Shown: piece by piece, positions 36,237 to 44,402 of the stretch | How the letters are laid out: each line of letters starts with the position of its first letter | How positions within the stretch are numbered: position 1 is the stretch's first letter | Assembly (NCBI RefSeq): GCF_002210165.1 | Contig: NZ_AQQP01000001.1 | Coordinates: 434,001-498,000, forward strand | From: Phaeobacter sp. 22II1-1F12B | GTDB lineage: Bacteria; Pseudomonadota; Alphaproteobacteria; Rhodobacterales; Rhodobacteraceae | DNA length: 64,000 bases | Direction of reading: 5' to 3' | The notes under the pieces: model-generated | The model's database searches: none | Told to the model about the DNA's origin: nothing | What the model saw: the letters and a program-made list of their open reading frames with translations, nothing else | Program-made: the position numbers and the translations under genes

Positions 36237-36830
36237 ATGAAGACCTTGATGACGGGGCTTTCCCGCTTCATGGCGATTCTGGGCGGCATCGTCCTGAGTT
36301 TGCTGATCATTCTTACATGCGTATCGATTGCCGGGCGCCTGCTGAACGGGTTCTTCCACGGTAACTTCATGCAATCGGTGGCACCGGGTTTTGCCGACTG
36401 GGCCATTGGCGCCGGGGTCGGCCCGATCACCGGGGATTTCGAACTGGTCGAGGCCGGGGTGGCTTTTGCGATCTTTGCCTTTATCCCGCTGTGCCAGATC
36501 ACCGCGAGCCATGCCTCGGTCGATATCTTCGCCAATATGATGGGACCTAAGGTCAACCGGTTCCTGCGGGCGGTCATCGAGGTAGTTTTTGCCGCGACGC
36601 TCGTGTTGATCGCGTGGCGGTTGTACGAAGGCATGCTGTCCAAGATGAGTTATGGCGAAACCAGCTTTCTTTTGCAGTTCAAGGTCTGGTGGGCCTATGC
36701 GGCAAGCCTGTTCGGCGCGGTCGTTTCGGCCATCGTCGGCATCTATGTCGCCTTCGTGCGTATCTATGAATTACTGACCGGCAACATCGTCATCCGGGAA
36801 GGTGTGGAGGTTGCTGATGAGCACACTTGA
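36237..36830 (+). CDS. TRAP transporter small membrane subunit (DctQ family)
   Basis: The 197-residue protein has the four helices of DctQ: FMAILGGIVLSLLIILTCVSIAG, GVAFAIFAFIPLCQITASHASVD, VIEVVFAATLVLIAWRLYEGM and a last one around AASLFGAVVSAIVGIYVAF. The conserved QITASHASVDIF segment is typical. It lies between the receptor gene and dctM and overlaps dctM by 14 bases, so it is translated with it. The ATG at 36237 follows GGGACGGGGATGGG. Confidence 0.9.
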   Translation: MKTLMTGLSRFMAILGGIVLSLLIILTCVSIAGRLLNGFFHGNFMQSVAPGFADWAIGAGVGPITGDFELVEAGVAFAIFAFIPLCQITASHASVDIFANMMGPKVNRFLRAVIEVVFAATLVLIAWRLYEGMLSKMSYGETSFLLQFKVWWAYAASLFGAVVSAIVGIYVAFVRIYELLTGNIVIREGVEVADEHT

Positions 36831-38130
36831 AATCGGAATCTATTCCTTTCCGGCGCTGATGGTCCTGATCTTTCTGCGCGTGCCGATCGGGCTTGCCATG
36901 TTCCTGGTCGGGCTTGTTGGCCTGACCATCGTGACCGACGGCACCAACATGGCGTTCTCGCGCCTCAAGAACGAAACTTACACCACGTTTTCAAGCTATT
37001 CGCTGACCATCGTGCCGATGTTCCTTTTGATGGGACATTTTGCGACCTTGGGCGGGATGAGCACGGCCCTGTTCAAAGCGGCCGAAGGGTTCCTTGGCCA
37101 TCGTCGTGGCGGCGTCGCGATGGCGGCGATCGGTGCCTGCGCGGGCTTTGGCGCGATCTGCGGGTCCTCGCTTGCCACGGCGGCGACGATGGGCAGGGTC
37201 GCTCTGCCCGAGTTGAAGAAATACGGCTATGAGGGCGGGTTTTCGACCGCTACATTGGCCGCTGGCGGGACGCTGGGCATCCTGATCCCGCCTTCGGTGG
37301 TGCTGGTGATCTACGCCATCCTGACCGAGCAGAACATCGCCAAGCTTTTCCTCGCGGCCTTTATCCCGGGCATCCTTGCGGCGATTGGCTATGTCATCGC
37401 GATTTCGATCTACGTTCGCCTGAACCCGGGAGCTGCCGGTACACGTCCGCCGGTGCCAATGGCCGAACGCTTCCGCGGACTGGTCGATGTTTGGCCGGTT
37501 CTGCTTGTCTTTGGGCTTGTGGTCGGCGGTATCTACCTTGGCTGGTTCACCCCGACAGAAGGCGCTGCCGTGGGGGCTGCCGGGACCGGCGTGATCGCCC
37601 TTCTGAATGGCGGGCTGACGTGGAAGACCCTGATCGAGAGCTTCTTTGTCACCGGTAAATCCACAGCGATGATCTTTTTCATCGTGCTGGGTGCCGGGTT
37701 CTATAATGGCTTCCTTGCCCTGACACAGGTGCCGCAGGAACTCTCGAATTATGTGGTCAGCCAGGGGTTCAGCCCGCTGACGGTCCTGTCGCTGATCCTT
37801 GTCTTTTACCTTGTCTTCGGGTGCCTGATGGACAGCCTGTCGATGATCCTGCTGACGGTGCCGATCTTTTTCCCGGTGATCTCGGTGCTGGATTTCGGCA
37901 TGTCGGCTGAACACGTGGCGATCTGGTTCGGCATTCTGGTGCTGATCGTTGTCGAGGTGGGGCTGATAACGCCGCCGGTGGGGATGAACTTGTTCATCAT
38001 CAACTCGATGGATCCGAAGACTCCGATCCTCGAGACCTACAAGGCCGTGATCTTCTTTGTCGGGTCGGATCTTGTTCGGGTGGTGCTGCTGGTCGCATTT
38101 CCGGCGATCACATTGTTCCTGATCCCGTAG
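36817..38130 (+). CDS. TRAP transporter large permease subunit (DctM family)
   Basis: The 437-residue permease moves substrate across the inner membrane with sodium coupling. It has about a dozen helices and family motifs such as PIGLAMFLVGLVGL, GACAGFGAICGSSLATAATMG, GGTLGILIPPSVVLVIYAIL and VVEVGLITPPVGMNLFIIN. The ATG at 36817 follows GGAGG by seven bases within the end of dctQ. It completes a DctPQM system that probably imports the aromatic acids degraded by the adjacent genes. Confidence 0.94.
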   Translation: MSTLEIGIYSFPALMVLIFLRVPIGLAMFLVGLVGLTIVTDGTNMAFSRLKNETYTTFSSYSLTIVPMFLLMGHFATLGGMSTALFKAAEGFLGHRRGGVAMAAIGACAGFGAICGSSLATAATMGRVALPELKKYGYEGGFSTATLAAGGTLGILIPPSVVLVIYAILTEQNIAKLFLAAFIPGILAAIGYVIAISIYVRLNPGAAGTRPPVPMAERFRGLVDVWPVLLVFGLVVGGIYLGWFTPTEGAAVGAAGTGVIALLNGGLTWKTLIESFFVTGKSTAMIFFIVLGAGFYNGFLALTQVPQELSNYVVSQGFSPLTVLSLILVFYLVFGCLMDSLSMILLTVPIFFPVISVLDFGMSAEHVAIWFGILVLIVVEVGLITPPVGMNLFIINSMDPKTPILETYKAVIFFVGSDLVRVVLLVAFPAITLFLIP

Positions 38131-38144
38131 AAATAAATGTTTCC

Positions 38145-38177
38145 GGCATAACTGTTACTAGATATAACAGTTATGCC
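38145..38177. promoter_or_regulatory. Perfect 13-bp inverted repeat operator upstream of the crotonase/marR genes
   Basis: Arms GGCATAACTGTTA (38145-38157) and TAACAGTTATGCC (38165-38177) are exact complements, separated by seven bases. The inner words of the arms are 9-bp TAAC-x-GTTA units, so two tandem sites may exist. It precedes the gene series that contains a MarR regulator and is the natural candidate for its operator. It could also act as a stem-loop after dctM, but it lacks a T-tract. Confidence 0.7.
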
Positions 38178-38208
38178 TTATAACGGATTTGCAGTTGGGG
38201 AGGCCGCA

Positions 38209-38976
38209 ATGACACAACCATTCCTGAAGGTCGAAGTGGACGGGGGCATCGCGACCCTGACGATGGACCGCCCGGCCAAGCGCAACGCGATGTCCGACGG
38301 GCTGCTGGCCGAGCTGGACGCATTTTTCAGCAATCCGCCCGAGGGTGTGCGCTGCGTGGTGCTGACCGGCAGCGGCGGGCATTATTGCTCGGGTCTCGAT
38401 CTGAGCGAACATGTGGCGCGCGACGCCGAGCAGACCATGCGCCATTCGCGCAACTGGCATCAGGTGATGGACCGTATCCAGTTCGGCGGTCTGCCCATCG
38501 TCTCGGCGATGACGGGTGCGGTGATCGGCGGCGGGCTTGAACTGGCAACGGCGACCCATGTGCGCATTGCCGAGCCTTCGTGCATTTTTCAGCTTCCCGA
38601 AGGGCGTCGCGGCATTTTCGTGGGCGGCGGCGCGACGGTTCGTGTCGGCCGCATCCTTGGCGCCGACCGGATGATCGAGATGATGCTGACCGGGCGCAAA
38701 TACGGTGCCGACGAAGGCAAGGCGCTGGGTCTGGCGCATTATTCGGTGGGCGAGGGTGAATCCCTGCCGCTGGCCTATGAGCTTGCCAACAAGATCGCCG
38801 AGAATGCCTCGCTGTCGAATTACATCATGGTACAGGGCATTTCCCGGATCGAGGACATGGCCAAGGCGGACGGGTTCTTTGCCGAAAGCCTGTGCGCGGC
38901 CATCGCCCAGACCAGTCCGGACGCGGTCGAGGGGCTTGCGGCCTTCCTGGAAAAACGCCAGCCGAGTTTCCGCTAG
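38209..38976 (+). CDS. Crotonase-family enoyl-CoA hydratase
   Basis: A 255-residue crotonase. The oxyanion-hole segments are HYCSGLDLSEHV and GAVIGGGLELATATHVRI, with a glutamate in each position used by hydratases (GGLELA and QLPEGRRGIF). The start at 38209 follows GGGGAGG; the earlier ATG at 38173 falls inside the operator palindrome. It is followed four bases later by a MarR gene and then a feruloyl-CoA-synthetase-like ligase. A role in hydrating an aryl-propenoyl-CoA such as a cinnamoyl-CoA is likely from this context, with or without chain cleavage. Confidence 0.82.
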   Translation: MTQPFLKVEVDGGIATLTMDRPAKRNAMSDGLLAELDAFFSNPPEGVRCVVLTGSGGHYCSGLDLSEHVARDAEQTMRHSRNWHQVMDRIQFGGLPIVSAMTGAVIGGGLELATATHVRIAEPSCIFQLPEGRRGIFVGGGATVRVGRILGADRMIEMMLTGRKYGADEGKALGLAHYSVGEGESLPLAYELANKIAENASLSNYIMVQGISRIEDMAKADGFFAESLCAAIAQTSPDAVEGLAAFLEKRQPSFR

Positions 38977-38980
38977 GATC

Positions 38981-39487
38981 ATGGCGAACAGGGCGGATCC
39001 TGCGGTCAAGGCGGGCTCTGGTCACGAGCCCTCTCGGGACGCAACCCTGCGCAGTTTCACGGGTTATTCGATGAAACGCGCCTTTCACGCGATTCAGGCG
39101 GACCTCAAGGACGTGCTTGAGCCTTTCGGCCTGCGGATGCTGACGTTTTCGGCGCTTGTCGTGATCGTCGACAATCCGGGTTTGCGGCAGGCCGAGCTTG
39201 CCGATGCCCTTGTGATCGAACGTCCCAACATGGTGCTGATCGTGGATCAGTTGGTTGCGGCCGGGCTGATCAGCCGGGCCCCCGCCGAAGGAGACAGGCG
39301 GGCTTATGCGTTGCGCCCGACAGAGGAAGGCTGTGCGCTCTACCAGCGGGCGACGGCGGCGGTGCGGGCGCATGATGATCGCATGACAAAGAATTTGGAT
39401 GAGGAGAAACGGCAGCTTCTGGTCTCGGCCCTTGGCCTGATCGAAGCTGTTCAGTGGGAGGAAGACGACAATGGAGAACGGTCCTGA
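38981..39487 (+). CDS. MarR-family regulator
   Basis: A 168-residue winged-helix regulator with a DNA-binding core LRQAELADALVIERPNMVLI and the beta-wing GLISRAPAEGDRRAYALRPTEEG. It begins four bases after the crotonase stop and overlaps the ligase gene by 17 bases, so it sits inside the operon it probably controls. MarR regulators of this kind in hydroxycinnamate clusters (FerR/CouR group) respond to aromatic CoA thioesters. The perfect palindrome at 38145-38177 is the likely binding site. A start further downstream at SMKRAFHAI is possible. Confidence 0.85.
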   Translation: MANRADPAVKAGSGHEPSRDATLRSFTGYSMKRAFHAIQADLKDVLEPFGLRMLTFSALVVIVDNPGLRQAELADALVIERPNMVLIVDQLVAAGLISRAPAEGDRRAYALRPTEEGCALYQRATAAVRAHDDRMTKNLDEEKRQLLVSALGLIEAVQWEEDDNGERS

Positions 39488-41276
39488 ATACCGGCACCAC
39501 AATGTAATTCGCACGGACCAGCCCGACGGCAGCATCCTGCTGACCTCTGGCTATGAGATGTCGCCCGTGGTCGAGACGACCGGCGACTGGCTGCACCATT
39601 GGGCAGAGAAATGCCCGGATCACGTGTTCCTCGCGGAAAGAAGCGGCCCCGGCTGGCGCGAGGTCTCCTATCAGTCGGCTTTGGAGCAGGTGCGCGCCCT
39701 TGGTGCGGCTCTGATCGCGCGGGGGCTGAACAAGGACACGCCGATCCTGATCCTTTCGGGCAACGGTGTCGATCACGGGTTGCTGGCGCTTGCGGCGCAA
39801 TACGTGGGTATCCCGGCGGTTCCGGTGGCCGAGCAGTATTCGCTCATCCCAGGCGCGCAGGCGCAGCTTTTGCATATTCTCGAGGTGATCGACCCGGCAA
39901 TGATCTATGCCGTGGATGGTCAGAAATTTGCCGGTTCGCTTGGCATGGATGAAATGGCGGGCCGGTCTGTTGTCGTTAGCCGTAATGCGGGGGCGGGTCA
40001 GACCCTGCTGGAGGAATTGCTTCGGGGCGACAGCGCAAACGTTGACGCAGCCCGTGCCGAGGTGGGTCCGGACAGCGTGGTCAAGATCCTGATGACGTCT
40101 GGTTCGACTTCAAGCCCCAAGGGGGTCATGACGACCCATCGGATGATGTGCTCCAACCAGACACAGCTTGCCGACGCGCTGCCTTTCCTGCGGGAACGTC
40201 CGCCCCGGATCGTGGACTGGCTGCCGTGGAACCATGTTTTTGGCGGGTCTCATAATTTCAACATGATGCTGGCCAATGGCGGCAGCCTCTACATCGACGA
40301 GGGCAAGCCGGCAAAGGGGCTGATCGACAAGACAATCGAGAACCTTGGCCTGATGAGCAGCACGCTGGCGTTCAACGTGCCGGTCGGGTTCGCAATGCTG
40401 CGCGACGCGATGAAAAAGGACAAGGCGCTGCGCGAGACCTATTTCCGCGAGCTGGACATGATCTTTTACGCGGGCGCCTCGCTGCCACAGGATGTCTGGC
40501 GCGATCTTGAGGATATGGCGCGCGAAGTGCGTGGCCAGGTGCCGCTGATGAATACCTCGTGGGGGCTGACCGAAACGGGGCCTGCCTCGCTTATCCAGCA
40601 TGAACCGACGGATCGTTCCGGCATCGTTGGCGTGCCGCTGACCGGCGTGACGATCAAGCTGCTGCCGAACGAGGAAAACCGTTACGAGGTGCGCGTCAAG
40701 GGGCCGAACGTGATGGCGGGCTATCATAACGCCCAAGACAAGACGCAGGAAGCCTTTGACGAAGAAGGCTTTTTCCGGACCGGCGACGCGATGGGTTTTG
40801 TCGACCCCCAAGATATGAGCAAGGGAATGCGCTTTGATGGGCGGATTTCCGAGGACTTCAAGCTGTTGACCGGCACATGGGTGCGGGCGGCGCAATTGCG
40901 GATGGACGCGCTGGCGGCGCTAACGCCGCTGGCCGCGGATCTGGTGATTACCGGCGAAGGCCGTGGGCAGGTGGGCATCATGATCGTGCCGGGGGCGGAA
41001 TTGGCCGCGTCTGGCGCGCTGCGTGACGATAATGGCGTTTTCACCGGCGATATATTGCAGACTCAGATCGGAGAGAGACTTGCCGAGCTAGCCAAGACCG
41101 CAGCGGGTCAGTCCAACCGCATCAGCCGGGCCGTGGTCCTGTCCGAGCCGCCCTCGATTGCCGACGGAGAGATCACGGCAAAGGGGAATCTCAACTTTCG
41201 GAAGATCATGATGCGCCGCAAGGCATTGCTGGACCGGCTTTATGATGACGAGGATCAGGCGGTCATCCGGGTATAG
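39471..41276 (+). CDS. Feruloyl-CoA-synthetase-like aromatic acid-CoA ligase
   Basis: A 601-residue adenylating enzyme of the feruloyl-CoA synthetase group. It shows the P-loop LMTSGSTSSPKGVMTTH, the WLPWNHVFGGSHNFN motif, NTSWGLTETGPASL and FRTGDAMGFVDPQ. The late lysine region GNLNFRKIMMRRKALLDRLY ends the protein. It would activate a hydroxycinnamate or related aryl-propenoate with ATP and CoA for the crotonase encoded upstream. The substrate is inferred from family and context; a substituted benzoate cannot be excluded. It overlaps the MarR gene by 17 bases. Confidence 0.82.
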   Translation: MENGPEYRHHNVIRTDQPDGSILLTSGYEMSPVVETTGDWLHHWAEKCPDHVFLAERSGPGWREVSYQSALEQVRALGAALIARGLNKDTPILILSGNGVDHGLLALAAQYVGIPAVPVAEQYSLIPGAQAQLLHILEVIDPAMIYAVDGQKFAGSLGMDEMAGRSVVVSRNAGAGQTLLEELLRGDSANVDAARAEVGPDSVVKILMTSGSTSSPKGVMTTHRMMCSNQTQLADALPFLRERPPRIVDWLPWNHVFGGSHNFNMMLANGGSLYIDEGKPAKGLIDKTIENLGLMSSTLAFNVPVGFAMLRDAMKKDKALRETYFRELDMIFYAGASLPQDVWRDLEDMAREVRGQVPLMNTSWGLTETGPASLIQHEPTDRSGIVGVPLTGVTIKLLPNEENRYEVRVKGPNVMAGYHNAQDKTQEAFDEEGFFRTGDAMGFVDPQDMSKGMRFDGRISEDFKLLTGTWVRAAQLRMDALAALTPLAADLVITGEGRGQVGIMIVPGAELAASGALRDDNGVFTGDILQTQIGERLAELAKTAAGQSNRISRAVVLSEPPSIADGEITAKGNLNFRKIMMRRKALLDRLYDDEDQAVIRV

Positions 41277-41322
41277 GCGCAGATTGGTCCGGTGAACCGC
41301 CGATAGGCTTCAAGAAAGTTTG

Positions 41323-41357
41323 TGCAGTATATTGCCAAAGATAGGCATTATGTTGCA
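41323..41357. promoter_or_regulatory. Two candidate BoxR operators before bclA
   Basis: TGCAGTATATTGCC (41323-41336) and GGCATTATGTTGCA (41344-41357) each match TGCA-N6-TGCA with one half-site mismatch. Their first bases are 21 bp apart, placing them on the same helical face. They lie about 90 bp before the bclA ATG. Confidence 0.6.
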
Positions 41358-41444
41358 TAAGCCCTGAGAGGAGATATTGTGCCGCATATCCGAGTCGCGC
41401 AGGGCGCGCGGCGAGGATGCGGTGCGCAGAGCGGGGAGGTTCCT

Positions 41445-42977
41445 ATGTCACCATCGGGCAATGCGGCGGTCTATTTCGTGGATCGTCATCTGGACGAAGG
41501 CCGCGCCGAAAAGGTCGCCTTTCGCGAAGCGGACGGGGCAAAGCGCAGCCTGACCTACGGCGACCTCGCGCGGGAAACCTCGCTTTTTGCCGGGGCGCTG
41601 GGTAAGCACGGTGTGCGGCGGGAAGAGCGCGTTGCTATGATCGTGCGGGACCAGATCGAATTCCCCGTAGTTTTCTGGGGATCGATCAAGGCGGGGGCCA
41701 TCCCGGTGCCGCTGAACACGCTGTTGTCGAGCGGCATCTACGAAGAGATCCTGAACGACAGCCGTGCCACCGTGCTTGTGGTGTCGGAGCAGCTTTGGGA
41801 TGTGGTCGCGCCAGCTGTCGCAGACAACAAGTTTCTGCGTGCGGTGGTCGTGATCGGCGATGCGCCCGAGGGAACGATCAGCTTTGATGCATTCATGAAG
41901 GATGCCGAGCCTGTCGAAGCGGTGGAGGCCAACGAGGACGAGCTGGCTTTCTGGCTGTATTCTTCGGGGTCGACAGGATCGCCCAAAGGGGTGCGCCATG
42001 TCCATTCCTCGCTGAAAGCCACGGTCGACACGTTCGGCGCGCAGGTTCTGGGCATTACCGAGCAGGACACGGTGTTCTCCGTCGCCAAGATGTTCTTTGC
42101 CTATGGTCTGGGCAACGCGATTTCCTTCCCGATGTCGGTAGGCGCGACCACGGTAATCTTTGGAGGGCGCCCGACGCCCGAAGCCGTCTTCGACGTGATG
42201 GCAAAAGAGCGGCCGACGATTTTCTGCGGCGTGCCAACGCTTTACGCCGCCCTCGTCGCTGCGCAGGAAAAGGCGGGTGGGCAGCCGGACCATTGCGTTC
42301 GTCTTTGCATCTCGGCCGGTGAGGCGTTGCCACGTGAGATTGGCGAGCGTTGGGAAAAGCTGTGGTCGGCACCGATTGTCGATGGGGTCGGGTCAACCGA
42401 GATGCTACACATCTTCCTGTCAAACGCGCCCGGTGACATCGTTTATGGCACTTCGGGTCGGGCCGTACCGGGCTATGAAGTTCGTCTTGTCGATGAACAT
42501 GACGAAGATGTCGGCGTGGGCGAAGTAGGTGAGTTGCTGGTGCGCGGGCCGTCCTCGGCCGACGGGTACTGGAACCGCCGTCACAAGTCGCGCTCTACGT
42601 TCGAAGGCCATTGGACCCGGACCGGTGACAAGTACGAAATGACCGAGGGCGGGCGCTATGTCTACTGCGGTCGGACGGATGACATGTTCAAGGTGTCCGG
42701 CATCTGGGTGTCCCCATTCGAGGTCGAGCAGGCGCTGGTGGAACACCCCGCTGTGCTGGAAGCCGCCGTTGTGCCTTGGTCTGACGAGAAGGGTCTGGAA
42801 AAACCGAAAGCCTATGTTGTTCTAAAGGACAGCAGCGCGGAACTGGGTGATCTGAAAGAGTTCGTGAAGGAAAAGATCGGCATGTGGAAGTATCCGCGCT
42901 GGGTCGATATCGTTGACGAACTTCCCAAGACGGCGACCGGTAAGATCCAACGTTTCAAATTGAGGGAGCCCGCGTGA
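41445..42977 (+). CDS. bclA: Benzoate-CoA ligase
   Basis: BclA activates benzoate to benzoyl-CoA for the box pathway. The 510-residue protein has the benzoate-CoA ligase family features: LYSSGSTGSPKGVRHVHSS as P-loop, KMFFAYGLGNAISFPMSVGA, DGVGSTEMLHIFLSN, YCGRTDDMFKVSGIWVSPFE and the C-terminal LPKTATGKIQRFKLR with the catalytic lysine. The ATG at 41445 follows GGGGAGG by six bases, better than an upstream GTG at 41379. The ATG of the alpha/beta hydrolase gene shares the final base of the stop. Related 3- or 4-hydroxybenzoate ligases are alternatives, but the box genes downstream favour benzoate. Confidence 0.93.
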   Translation: MSPSGNAAVYFVDRHLDEGRAEKVAFREADGAKRSLTYGDLARETSLFAGALGKHGVRREERVAMIVRDQIEFPVVFWGSIKAGAIPVPLNTLLSSGIYEEILNDSRATVLVVSEQLWDVVAPAVADNKFLRAVVVIGDAPEGTISFDAFMKDAEPVEAVEANEDELAFWLYSSGSTGSPKGVRHVHSSLKATVDTFGAQVLGITEQDTVFSVAKMFFAYGLGNAISFPMSVGATTVIFGGRPTPEAVFDVMAKERPTIFCGVPTLYAALVAAQEKAGGQPDHCVRLCISAGEALPREIGERWEKLWSAPIVDGVGSTEMLHIFLSNAPGDIVYGTSGRAVPGYEVRLVDEHDEDVGVGEVGELLVRGPSSADGYWNRRHKSRSTFEGHWTRTGDKYEMTEGGRYVYCGRTDDMFKVSGIWVSPFEVEQALVEHPAVLEAAVVPWSDEKGLEKPKAYVVLKDSSAELGDLKEFVKEKIGMWKYPRWVDIVDELPKTATGKIQRFKLREPA

Positions 42978-43801
42978 TGACACTCGAATGGTCCGAAAAC
43001 CCCAAGACGCCGCTGACCGTTGACGGCAAGCAGCTTGAGTATTTCGCGCTGGGTCCGTCGCCGGACAAGGCACCAACCATCGTTCTGTTGCACGAAGGTC
43101 TGGGCTGTGCCGCCTTGTGGCGCGATTTTCCGGCGAAACTGGCCGAGGCAACGGGCATGGGTGTGTTCGTCTATTCGCGGCTTGGCTACGGCCAGTCGGA
43201 CGCGGCGGAGCTGCCCAAGCCGCTGGATTTCATGACGAACGAGGCAGTTGATGTGCTGCCGCAGGTGCTTGGCCAGATGGGGTTCGAGCGCGGCATCCTG
43301 ATGGGCCATAGCGATGGGGCGACCATTGCCGCCATCTATGCGGGTAGCGTTGCGGACCTGCGGGTGCGCGGTCTGGTCCTTATGGCGCCGCATTTCTTTA
43401 CCGAACCGGCGGGGCTCGAGTCGATCCGCGAGACGAAGAAAACGTTCGAGACGACCGATATGGCCCAAAAGATGGCCAAGTATCACAAGAACCCCGAGAT
43501 CGCCTTCAAAGGGTGGAACGACGTCTGGCTCGATCCGAAATTCGAAAGTTGGAACGTGGCCGAGGTGATCGATTATCTTCGTATCCCGACGCTGGCGATT
43601 CAGGGGCGCGACGATCAGTACGGAACGCTTGCCCAGATCGAAGAGATCGAAAACCGCGCTTATTCGCCTGTCGATACGGTCATTCTGGAGGATTGCCAGC
43701 ATGCGCCGCATCTGGAGCAGACCGAAGCGGTTCTGGCGGCAGTGAGCGAATTCGCGACGCGGCTTGAGCGGATCGAGGCGGCCGAGGTTGAAACGGCCTG
43801 A
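42977..43801 (+). CDS. Alpha/beta hydrolase of the benzoate cluster
   Basis: A 274-residue alpha/beta hydrolase with the oxyanion segment VLLHEGLGCAALWRDFPAKL, the nucleophile elbow GHSDGAT, an acid in IQGRDDQYGT and the catalytic histidine in EDCQHAPHLEQTE. It starts in the overlap with bclA (TGATG) and is followed directly by a DUF309 gene. Hydrolases of this kind recur in box gene clusters, where lactone or thioester hydrolysis has been suggested; its actual substrate is unknown. Confidence 0.85.
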   Translation: MTLEWSENPKTPLTVDGKQLEYFALGPSPDKAPTIVLLHEGLGCAALWRDFPAKLAEATGMGVFVYSRLGYGQSDAAELPKPLDFMTNEAVDVLPQVLGQMGFERGILMGHSDGATIAAIYAGSVADLRVRGLVLMAPHFFTEPAGLESIRETKKTFETTDMAQKMAKYHKNPEIAFKGWNDVWLDPKFESWNVAEVIDYLRIPTLAIQGRDDQYGTLAQIEEIENRAYSPVDTVILEDCQHAPHLEQTEAVLAAVSEFATRLERIEAAEVETA

Positions 43802-44249
43802 GAATATTCCGCTTCCGCCCCATGCCTATGTGCCGGGGCGGAATGCGCGCCACGAAGAATCGCTGTTCGAGGCGTTTCATGCGTCAGTTCAGCCCTGGAT
43901 GAGCTTTGCTGAGCTGGAGGAAACCCTTGCCTGGCGCGCCGGATGGGTATTCGTCCAGCATGGGTATTTCTGGGAAGCGCACGAAGTTCTCGAGCCCGTC
44001 TGGATGACGCTTGAAGACGGGCCGAAACGGCAGTTCGTTCAGGGCGTGATCCAGGCGGCGAATGCGGCGCTGAAGCTTAAGATGAACCGTCCGAATGCTG
44101 TCAGGCGGCTTTGCGACATAGCGGACGGACATCTGGATGCCTGCGGTGAGGTGGATGCGATCATGGCTCTGCCGCTTTCCGAGGTGCGGCGGTTTGTCGA
44201 AGAGACGCGCGGGGAAGCGAATCTCATAGGCGGGTATTATGCACTATAA
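43788..44249 (+). CDS. DUF309 protein
   Basis: A protein of about 153 residues from the DUF309 family, recognised by the core GYFWEAHEVLEPVWM and the following KRQFVQGVIQAANAALKLKM, LCDIADGHLDAC helices. It overlaps the end of the alpha/beta hydrolase gene; the start is unclear because only TTG codons (43764 or 43788) are available before the conserved part. DUF309 proteins have a helical fold with a conserved HEVLE motif and no established function. Its place in the bclA transcript is consistent across the spacing, but a role in benzoate use is not shown. Confidence 0.78.
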   Translation: MKRPENIPLPPHAYVPGRNARHEESLFEAFHASVQPWMSFAELEETLAWRAGWVFVQHGYFWEAHEVLEPVWMTLEDGPKRQFVQGVIQAANAALKLKMNRPNAVRRLCDIADGHLDACGEVDAIMALPLSEVRRFVEETRGEANLIGGYYAL

Positions 44250-44372
44250 CGCATAAGTTCATTCTGCGAGATTTGTGGACGAAATTATAAGCGTCTGTAA
44301 ATAAACAAAACTTAACCTGCACTATTTTGCACATATGGGGTTTACCTGAACTCTTGAACGCATTAAGTTGCA
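44240..44372. promoter_or_regulatory. Cluster of three candidate BoxR operators before boxC
   Basis: TGCACTATAACGCA (44240-44253), TGCACTATTTTGCA (44318-44331, a perfect TGCA-N6-TGCA) and CGCATTAAGTTGCA (44359-44372) stand in the 153-bp interval before boxC. The AT-rich six-base spacers resemble each other (CTATAA, CTATTT, and ACTTAA on the other strand). This is the densest group in the window and points to the main control point of the box operon. Confidence 0.7.
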
Positions 44373-44402
44373 TAACAACCAGATCCTTAAAGGGAGCGTG
44401 AA

